The position numbers were made by a program, and so were the translations under genes. A stretch of DNA of 5,236 bases from Clostridiales bacterium (GTDB lineage Bacteria; Bacillota; Clostridia; Lachnospirales; Lachnospiraceae), in assembly GCA_019423795.1 (NCBI GenBank), contig JAHZAT010000006.1:1-5236 (forward strand), written 5' to 3'. The notes under the pieces are model-generated. The model saw only the letters and a program-made list of their open reading frames with translations. It was not told where the DNA came from and did not search any database. Positions 1 through 4,200 of the stretch are shown piece after piece. How positions within the stretch are numbered: position 1 is the first letter of the stretch; each line of letters opens with the position of its first letter.

Positions 1-239
1 GAGACTATGAACCAAGAGCAATCTATACAGCAGCGAGCCAGTCCGAAGATAAGATGCATGATGCATTTCTTGCAACTGATGCAATTGGAACAGAGAAATT
101 GGTTTCCGGAGAGTATAATACAAATGTATTTATGTTTGGGGATAGTGATCTTAGAAAGTTAATGGCTGACATTCAGGTAGAAGAACAGAATCATGCCGAA
201 ATGCTATATAAATATAAAACAGCAAACGGAATGCAGTAA
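1..239 (+). CDS. Spore coat protein, CotF-like (3' end only)
   Basis: The reading frame is open from the window edge (first full codon at 3) to TAA at 237-239, showing the last 78 residues; the ATG at 54 is internal. The visible part is a soluble helical segment with the pattern of Coat_F/ferritin-like spore coat proteins: a middle helix around DAFLATDAIGTEKLVSGEYN, then a final helix ending IQVEEQNHAEMLYKY and the short tail NGMQ. The EEQxH spacing and the YxYxxxNGM ending are typical of the small CotF-type coat proteins found in spore-forming clostridia. If correct, it is made in the mother cell and deposited in the spore coat. No sporulation promoter can be examined because the 5' end is missing. 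A different ferritin-like helical protein is the main alternative. Confidence 0.6.
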   Translation, partial: DYEPRAIYTAASQSEDKMHDAFLATDAIGTEKLVSGEYNTNVFMFGDSDLRKLMADIQVEEQNHAEMLYKYKTANGMQ

Positions 240-265
240 TGCAATAGATATATGATAATTATGTT

Positions 266-304
266 AAAGGACTCAGGAGCCGTGGACTTCTGAGTCTTTT
301 GTTG
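266..304 (+). terminator. Rho-independent terminator of the coat-protein gene
   Basis: Arms 270-279 (GACTCAGGAG) and 287-296 (CTTCTGAGTC) pair over 10 bp with one G-U wobble around a 7-base loop. The stem can extend through AAAG/TTTT on each side, and a short T-rich stretch (TTTTGTTGT) follows. It lies about 27 bases past the stop codon at 239 and separates this gene from the downstream run. Confidence 0.78.
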
Positions 305-333
305 TCATTACAAAAATATCAATAATGTATGGA

Positions 334-362
334 TTGGATAAGATATGAAAATATGATAGAAT
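334..362 (+). promoter_or_regulatory. Sigma-A-type promoter with extended -10
   Basis: TTGGAT at 334-339 is a weak -35. After 17 bases comes TAGAAT at 357-362, a 5/6 match to TATAAT, preceded by TG at 354-355 to give the extended -10 form TGnTAGAAT. Transcription would start near 369, leaving a leader of about 40 bases before the ATG at 408. It is the only good promoter-like signal between the terminator at 266-304 and the transporter gene, so it probably drives that gene and perhaps the whole five-gene run. No operator or riboswitch-like structure is visible in the leader. Confidence 0.5.
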
Positions 363-407
363 TAATACAAATAAAGTACTATACAAGAGAGGACATATAA
401 AAAGATA

Positions 408-1355
408 ATGAAGACAGAGCATCATACATTAACAAAGACTTGGGTTGTAGCAGCGCTGGCAAGTTTATGCTGTATTCTATGGGGAAGTGCTATTCCGATG
501 ATCAAGACAGGATATCGACTGTTACAAGTAGATACGACAAACACAGCCAGTCAGATCGTATTTGCAGGAATAAGATTTGCGTTAGCAGGACTTTTCGTCT
601 TGATTTTTGCTTCTATACGGGAAAAGAAAGTGACACTGCCCGATGGAAAGATTCTAAAATATGCAGTTCCTGTCTGCCTTGCTCAGACTGTTGGACAGTA
701 TTTTTTCTTTTATATCGGCGTGGCACATACATCTGGAGTGAAAGGTGGAATCATTACAGGTTTAGGAAATTTTATCGCAATCCTAATGTCATGTTTGATC
801 GTACGAAATGAAAAACTAACGGGAAGAAAATTAACAGGATGCATCTTAGGATTTGCAGGAGTTGTCGTGATCAATCTTCTTGGAAATTCTTTGGATTTCG
901 GTTTTACGATGATGGGAGAAGGATTCGTTTTGATTTCACAGTTAGCCTATGCAACATCCACGATATTGATCAATTACTATTCAAAAAAAGTATCACCAGT
1001 TATATTAAGTGGAACTCAGTTTTTTATTGGTGGAATTGTATTATTTTTAATCGGAAACGCAATGGGTGGACATTTAGATCATGTAACAGTTGGTGGAATT
1101 ACGGTCGTGTTGTATCTTGCATTGGTATCTGCAGTTGCCTATACACTTTGGTCTGTATTACTTGCATATAATGATGTGTCAAAGGTAGCAATCTTTGGAT
1201 TTGTAAATCCATTATGCAGTGTAATCTTGTCGGCATTGGTATTGGGAGAAGTCAAACAGGCATTTAATATTGGAAGTCTGATTGCACTCGCACTTGTATG
1301 TGTTGGAATTTATATTGTAAATGCAAAGAAAAATAACAAATCAAATGTTGAGTAA
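408..1355 (+). CDS. DMT superfamily transporter, EamA family
   Basis: A 315-residue, strongly hydrophobic inner-membrane protein with about ten predicted helices (roughly residues 12-35, 48-69, 84-103, 112-132, 141-157, 169-190, 198-217, 226-249, 258-280, 288-305). It is arranged as the duplicated five-helix halves of EamA proteins. Each half ends with the typical helix followed by a conserved acidic residue: NFIAILMSCLIVRNE (E135) and VNPLCSVILSALVLGE (E281). The N-terminal LWGSAIPMIK and the C-terminal lysine-rich tail also fit. Family members export or take up small metabolites such as amino acids; the substrate cannot be read from sequence. The start is the only ATG at the N-terminal end, but its ribosome site (GAGAGG, 387-392) sits 15 bases upstream, longer than usual. 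Length is normal for the family. It is first in a run of five genes; its stop codon overlaps the ribosome site of the next. Confidence 0.9.
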   Translation: MKTEHHTLTKTWVVAALASLCCILWGSAIPMIKTGYRLLQVDTTNTASQIVFAGIRFALAGLFVLIFASIREKKVTLPDGKILKYAVPVCLAQTVGQYFFFYIGVAHTSGVKGGIITGLGNFIAILMSCLIVRNEKLTGRKLTGCILGFAGVVVINLLGNSLDFGFTMMGEGFVLISQLAYATSTILINYYSKKVSPVILSGTQFFIGGIVLFLIGNAMGGHLDHVTVGGITVVLYLALVSAVAYTLWSVLLAYNDVSKVAIFGFVNPLCSVILSALVLGEVKQAFNIGSLIALALVCVGIYIVNAKKNNKSNVE

Positions 1356-1360
1356 GGAGG
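1354..1360 (+). promoter_or_regulatory. Ribosome binding site fixing the AIM24-family start
   Basis: AAGGAGG overlaps the transporter stop codon TAA (1353-1355) and lies 8 bases before ATG 1369. It shows that translation starts at 1369 and not at the in-frame ATG 1321 inside the transporter gene. The overlap of stop and ribosome site suggests translational coupling of the two genes. Confidence 0.85.
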
Positions 1361-1368
1361 AAAACATT

Positions 1369-2052
1369 ATGAGATATGAAATTTTAGGTGAAACACTTCC
1401 AGTAGTTATCTGTTATCTGGAATCTGGAGAAAAAATGGTTACAGAAGGTGGAGGAATGTCTTGGATGTCTCCAAATATGAAAATGGAAACAACTTCGAAT
1501 GGAGGAATAGGAAAGATCTTTGGAAGAGCGTTTTCAGGAGAAAAGATGTTCCAGAATGTTTATACCGCACAAGGCGGAGAAGGGATGATCGCCTTTGCTT
1601 CATGCTTCCCGGGATCCATCAAGGCATTTGAAATTGCACCTGGACAGGAAATGATATTACAAAAAAGTGCTTATCTTGCCGGTGAGAATGGAGTTGAGTT
1701 ATCTGCATTCTTTAATAAAAAGATCGGAGCTGGATTATTTGGCGGAGAAGGTTTTATTATGCAGAAAGCATCTGGCCATGGTATCATGTTTGCAGAATTT
1801 GATGGTCATGTTGTGGAATATGAATTAGAGGCTGGAGAGCAGATTGTTGTAGACACTGGACATTTGGCCGCGATGACAGCAAGTTGTACGATGGAGATCA
1901 AAAGTGTTCCGGGTGTAAAGAATATGTTGTTTGGTGGAGAAGGAGTGTTTAACACAATACTTACAGGTCCTGGGAAAGTATGGCTGCAAACAATGCCGAT
2001 CAGTAATGTAGCTGGAGTATTAAGCCCATATTTTCCAAGCTCTAGTAAATAG
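1369..2052 (+). CDS. AIM24 / TIGR00266 family protein
   Basis: A 227-residue protein starting MRYEILGE, placed by the perfect AAGGAGG 8 bases upstream; a longer reading from 1321 would add 16 residues that overlap the transporter and lack a ribosome site. It is glycine- and beta-rich with the marks of the AIM24/TIGR00266 family: SGEKMVTEGGGMSWMSPNM near residues 19-37, SFPG-like CFPGSIKAFEIAPG at 79-92, and the repeated FGGEG motif at 124-128 and 188-192. The second repeat leads into NTILTGPGKVWLQTMP (195-210), typical of the family's C-terminal end. No signal peptide or membrane helix is seen, so it is probably cytosolic. The bacterial family has no established biochemical role; the mitochondrial relative Aim24 affects inner-membrane organisation. 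Length and motif order look complete. It follows the transporter by 13 bases. Confidence 0.88.
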   Translation: MRYEILGETLPVVICYLESGEKMVTEGGGMSWMSPNMKMETTSNGGIGKIFGRAFSGEKMFQNVYTAQGGEGMIAFASCFPGSIKAFEIAPGQEMILQKSAYLAGENGVELSAFFNKKIGAGLFGGEGFIMQKASGHGIMFAEFDGHVVEYELEAGEQIVVDTGHLAAMTASCTMEIKSVPGVKNMLFGGEGVFNTILTGPGKVWLQTMPISNVAGVLSPYFPSSSK

Positions 2053-2078
2053 AGAAAAATATGAATAGGCTAAGGAAT

Positions 2079-2086
2079 GGGGAGTG
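2079..2086 (+). promoter_or_regulatory. Ribosome binding site of the small membrane protein gene
   Basis: GGGGAGTG lies 8 bases (counted from GGAG) before ATG 2093. It includes the GTG at 2084 that would otherwise be an upstream start, so ATG 2093 (MAFFDYD) is the better start. Confidence 0.7.
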
Positions 2087-2092
2087 ATCAAT

Positions 2093-2326
2093 ATGGCCTT
2101 TTTTGATTATGATCGAAATGGGAAAAAAGATTGGAAAGACAATGCCAGAGAATATTATCTTTATAACAAATTGAAAGAAGATGATGCATCGAAGCATAAC
2201 CGAGAGAATGAAGAATCATCCGATGATGGGAAATCAAAGGTTGGGTGTGGTTCTGTACTATTGTGTTTTATATTTATGTTTTGTATGATGTGGCTTGCTA
2301 TGATGGTTGATTCATTATGCAAATAG
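2093..2326 (+). CDS. Small single-pass membrane protein with EF-hand-like loop
   Basis: A 77-residue hypothetical protein, family not recognised by name. Near the N-terminus, residues 5-16 read DYDRNGKKDWKD. This matches the calcium-loop spacing D-x-D-x-N-G with further acidic residues at loop positions 9 and 12; position 8 is Lys instead of the usual hydrophobic residue, so calcium binding is uncertain. A charged, probably flexible linker rich in E, D, K and N follows (17-49), then one membrane helix at about 50-72 containing several Cys and Met residues, and a five-residue tail DSLCK. With no signal peptide, the charged part could face the cytoplasm and the tail the outside, as in a C-tail-anchored protein. 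It starts 40 bases after the AIM24-family gene and stops 14 bases before the polymerase ATG, so it is probably co-transcribed with both. Similar small proteins opening with a D-x-D/N-G loop are common in Lachnospiraceae, from general knowledge. Confidence 0.72.
   Translation: MAFFDYDRNGKKDWKDNAREYYLYNKLKEDDASKHNRENEESSDDGKSKVGCGSVLLCFIFMFCMMWLAMMVDSLCK
2261..2289 (+). promoter_or_regulatory. Possible internal promoter for the polymerase gene
   Basis: TTGTGT (2261-2266) and TATGAT (2284-2289, 5/6 match to TATAAT) are 17 bases apart inside the 3' end of the small membrane protein gene. Transcription would start near 2296, about 45 bases before ATG 2341. The -35 is weak and the region is AT-rich, so this may be chance. 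No LexA-type inverted repeat accompanies it. Confidence 0.25.
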
Positions 2327-2331
2327 AAGAG
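2325..2331 (+). promoter_or_regulatory. Weak ribosome binding site for the polymerase
   Basis: AGAAGAG, starting within the previous gene's stop codon, lies 9 bases before ATG 2341. The alternative ATG 2317 overlaps the previous gene and has no comparable purine-rich site, so 2341 is preferred. Confidence 0.45.
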
Positions 2332-2340
2332 CATAGAATA

Positions 2341-3684
2341 ATGACAAAGACAAAGGCTTATATTGCGATCGACCTCAAATCATTCTATGCTTCTGTGGAA
2401 TGTAAGGAGCGAAATCGCGATCCTTTAACGACAAATCTTGTGGTTGCAGATCAAAGCCGGACGGAGAAGACAATCTGCCTTGCGGTATCTCCATCGCTGA
2501 AAAGCTATGGAATACCAGGCAGACCACGTTTGTTTGAAGTCGTGCAAAAGATTAAAGAAGTCAATAATACCCGCAGGTGGAAAGCTTTAAACAGAACATT
2601 TACAGGTTCGTCGGATGACAGCACAGAATTAAATGCAAATCCGGCATTGAAGGTTGATTATATTGTTGCACCACCACGTATGGAATACTATTTGGAATAT
2701 AGTTCCAAGATTTATAATATCTATCTGAAGTATATTGCTCCAGAAGATATTTTTCCGTACTCAATTGATGAAGTATTTATAGATGCAACAGATTATCTGA
2801 ATACTTATCAGATGACTGCAAGGGAACTTGCCATGACTATGATACGAGACGTTTTAAAAACAACGGGAATTACAGCAACCGCCGGAATCGGAACGAATAT
2901 GTATCTGTGCAAGATTGCGATGGATATCGTAGCAAAGCATATTAAACCGGATAAGGATGGCGTAAGGATCGCCGAATTAGATGAAATGTCTTACCGTAGG
3001 AAGCTATGGAATCACAGACCGCTTACGGATTTCTGGAGAGTAGGCAAAGGCTATGCGAAGAAGTTGGAAGAACACGGTCTTTTCTCAATGGGAGATGTTG
3101 CAAGATGTTCCGTCGGAAAGCCAAATGAATTCCATAATGAAGAACTGCTTTATAAGATGTTTGGGATCAATGCGGAACTGCTGATCGATCATGCCTGGGG
3201 CTATGAGCCTTGTACTATGGAGCAAGTCAAAGCGTACAAACCGGAAACCAACAGTGTATGCTCCGGGCAAGTACTTCACTGCCCCTATGACTTTGATAAG
3301 GCAAAGTTAGTTGTAAAAGAAATGACTGATCTTATGACACTTGATCTGGTAGATAAGAGACTTGTTACTGACCAGATCGTATTGACCGTAGGTTATGATA
3401 TAGAAAATCTAACGGATCCAGGCAGATATAGGAGGTACAAGGGATCTGTTACGATTGATCGGTATGGGAGAAAAGTTCCCAAACATGCTCACGGAACAAC
3501 AAACCTAAAAAGGCAGACATCATCTACCATGCTGATCACAGATGCAGTGATGGAATTATATGATCGGATCGTGGATAAAAATCTGCTGATCAGAAGAATC
3601 AATATCACAGCGAACAAGCTCGTGGATGAAAGTTTTTCAAAGGAAGAAGAAACGTATGAGCAGATCGGCGGACATAAAGCATAG
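2341..3684 (+). CDS. Y-family (UmuC/DinB-like) DNA polymerase, C-terminal tail shortened
   Basis: An error-prone translesion polymerase of 447 residues from ATG 2341. That start gives the family's usual opening shortly before YIAIDLKSFYASVEC; ATG 2317 would add 8 residues. Visible marks: metal-binding D11, steric-gate Y16, fingers region RTEKTICLAVSPSLKSYGIPG (about 40-60), catalytic SIDE (141-144, D143 and E144), AGIGTN (181-186), a helix-hairpin-helix thumb near PLTDFWRVGKGYAKKL (227-242), then a little-finger domain to about 430. The core is complete, so it should be active. Odd: the end reads YEQ-IGGHKA. In relatives as I recall them, YEQ continues LDLFTDYE and a charged tail of about 60 residues before a final QIGGHKA. 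Here that block, including the QLDLF-type beta-clamp-binding motif, is missing in frame at about 3661-3666. Relatives are sometimes annotated as 'DNA methylase', which the motifs do not support. A YolD-like gene follows by 33 bases, a common pairing. No LexA box is seen. Confidence 0.92.
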   Translation: MTKTKAYIAIDLKSFYASVECKERNRDPLTTNLVVADQSRTEKTICLAVSPSLKSYGIPGRPRLFEVVQKIKEVNNTRRWKALNRTFTGSSDDSTELNANPALKVDYIVAPPRMEYYLEYSSKIYNIYLKYIAPEDIFPYSIDEVFIDATDYLNTYQMTARELAMTMIRDVLKTTGITATAGIGTNMYLCKIAMDIVAKHIKPDKDGVRIAELDEMSYRRKLWNHRPLTDFWRVGKGYAKKLEEHGLFSMGDVARCSVGKPNEFHNEELLYKMFGINAELLIDHAWGYEPCTMEQVKAYKPETNSVCSGQVLHCPYDFDKAKLVVKEMTDLMTLDLVDKRLVTDQIVLTVGYDIENLTDPGRYRRYKGSVTIDRYGRKVPKHAHGTTNLKRQTSSTMLITDAVMELYDRIVDKNLLIRRINITANKLVDESFSKEEETYEQIGGHKA

Positions 3685-3717
3685 AAAGTAAGTATTCAGT
3701 GTCAATGGAGGAATATT

Positions 3718-4146
3718 ATGAAGGATCAGTGCAATCATAAATACGATGATATTATCAATCTGCCGCATCCAACTTCAAAGAAGCACCCTCGTATGTCACT
3801 TTATGCCAGGGCAGCACAGTTTTCGCCTTTTGCGGCACTTACCGGACACGAAGCAGCTATTAAAGAAACTGTAAGACAAACAGATGCAAAACAGGTGTTG
3901 AGTGAAGAAGTTATAGCAGAATTAAATAAAAAGTTATATCTGATTGCTGAAACGATCGGTACACAGCAAATGGTTGAGATCACGTATTTTGTACCAGATG
4001 CTAAGAAAGATGGGGGAGCATATATTACCTGTTCTGGTTGTGTAAAGAAAATTGATAAATATAAACATACAGTTGTTATGACTGATCAGACGATCATCCC
4101 TATTGAACAGATAAGTAATATAGAGGGAGAAATGTTTGAAGAATAG
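3718..4146 (+). CDS. YolD-like protein, partner of the Y-family polymerase
   Basis: A 142-residue soluble protein with a clear ribosome site (TGGAGGA, 3706-3712) before ATG 3718. It has the layout of clostridial YolD-like proteins: N-terminal YDDIINLPHPTSKKHPRMS (9-27), the conserved RAAQFSPFAALTGHEAAIKET (31-51), a helical stretch (60-82), then a beta-rich C-terminal half with ITYFVPDAKKDGGAY (88-102), GCVKKIDKY (107-115) and IPIEQISNIEGE (127-138). This C-terminal half is the YolD domain proper. YolD-type genes are repeatedly found directly beside UmuC-like polymerases in Firmicutes, and have been proposed to stand in for UmuD in a polymerase V-like complex; that role is inference here. Length is normal and no key region appears lost, in contrast to the polymerase upstream. 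It ends one base before a strong hairpin, so it is the last gene of the run. Confidence 0.85.
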   Translation: MKDQCNHKYDDIINLPHPTSKKHPRMSLYARAAQFSPFAALTGHEAAIKETVRQTDAKQVLSEEVIAELNKKLYLIAETIGTQQMVEITYFVPDAKKDGGAYITCSGCVKKIDKYKHTVVMTDQTIIPIEQISNIEGEMFEE

Positions 4147-4147
4147 T

Positions 4148-4184
4148 AATGGTGCCTGATTCGATCAAAAAATCAGGCACCATT
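4148..4184. terminator. Hairpin between convergent genes, probable bidirectional terminator
   Basis: AATGGTGCCTGATT (4148-4161) and AATCAGGCACCATT (4171-4184) form a perfect 14-bp stem with a 9-base loop. It begins one base after the YolD-like stop (4144-4146) and ends 16 bases before the end of the convergent PFL gene (stop codon 4201-4203). Neither strand has a full U-run directly after the stem (plus strand reads GCTGTTTC), so termination efficiency is uncertain, but position and symmetry fit a shared terminator. Confidence 0.7.
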
Positions 4185-4200
4185 GCTGTTTCATAAAAAT

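Noticed and set aside
1321..1368. Upstream in-frame ATG extending the AIM24-family gene by 16 residues
   Set aside because: It lies inside the transporter gene without a ribosome site, while ATG 1369 has a perfect AAGGAGG 8 bases upstream and gives the family's usual N-terminus.
2040..2054. Short inverted repeat CTCTA/TAGAG at the end of the AIM24-family gene
   Set aside because: Only 5 bp, AT-rich and without a T-run; too weak to call a terminator.
2061..2087. Eight-codon ORF in front of the small membrane protein gene
   Set aside because: It has no ribosome site of its own and covers the ribosome site of the next gene; probably chance.
2317..2340. Earlier ATG for the polymerase, overlapping the small membrane protein gene
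   Set aside because: There is no convincing ribosome site, and the family N-terminus fits ATG 2341 better; kept only as an alternative.
2230..2345. LexA/SOS box upstream of the polymerase
   Set aside because: No GAAC-N4-GTTC-type inverted repeat could be found by eye here or in the leader at 305-407.
3085..3279. Minus-strand ORF of 64 codons inside the polymerase gene (likewise 3801-3983 inside the YolD-like gene)
   Set aside because: Both lie opposite well-conserved coding sequence and resemble no known family; shadows of real genes.
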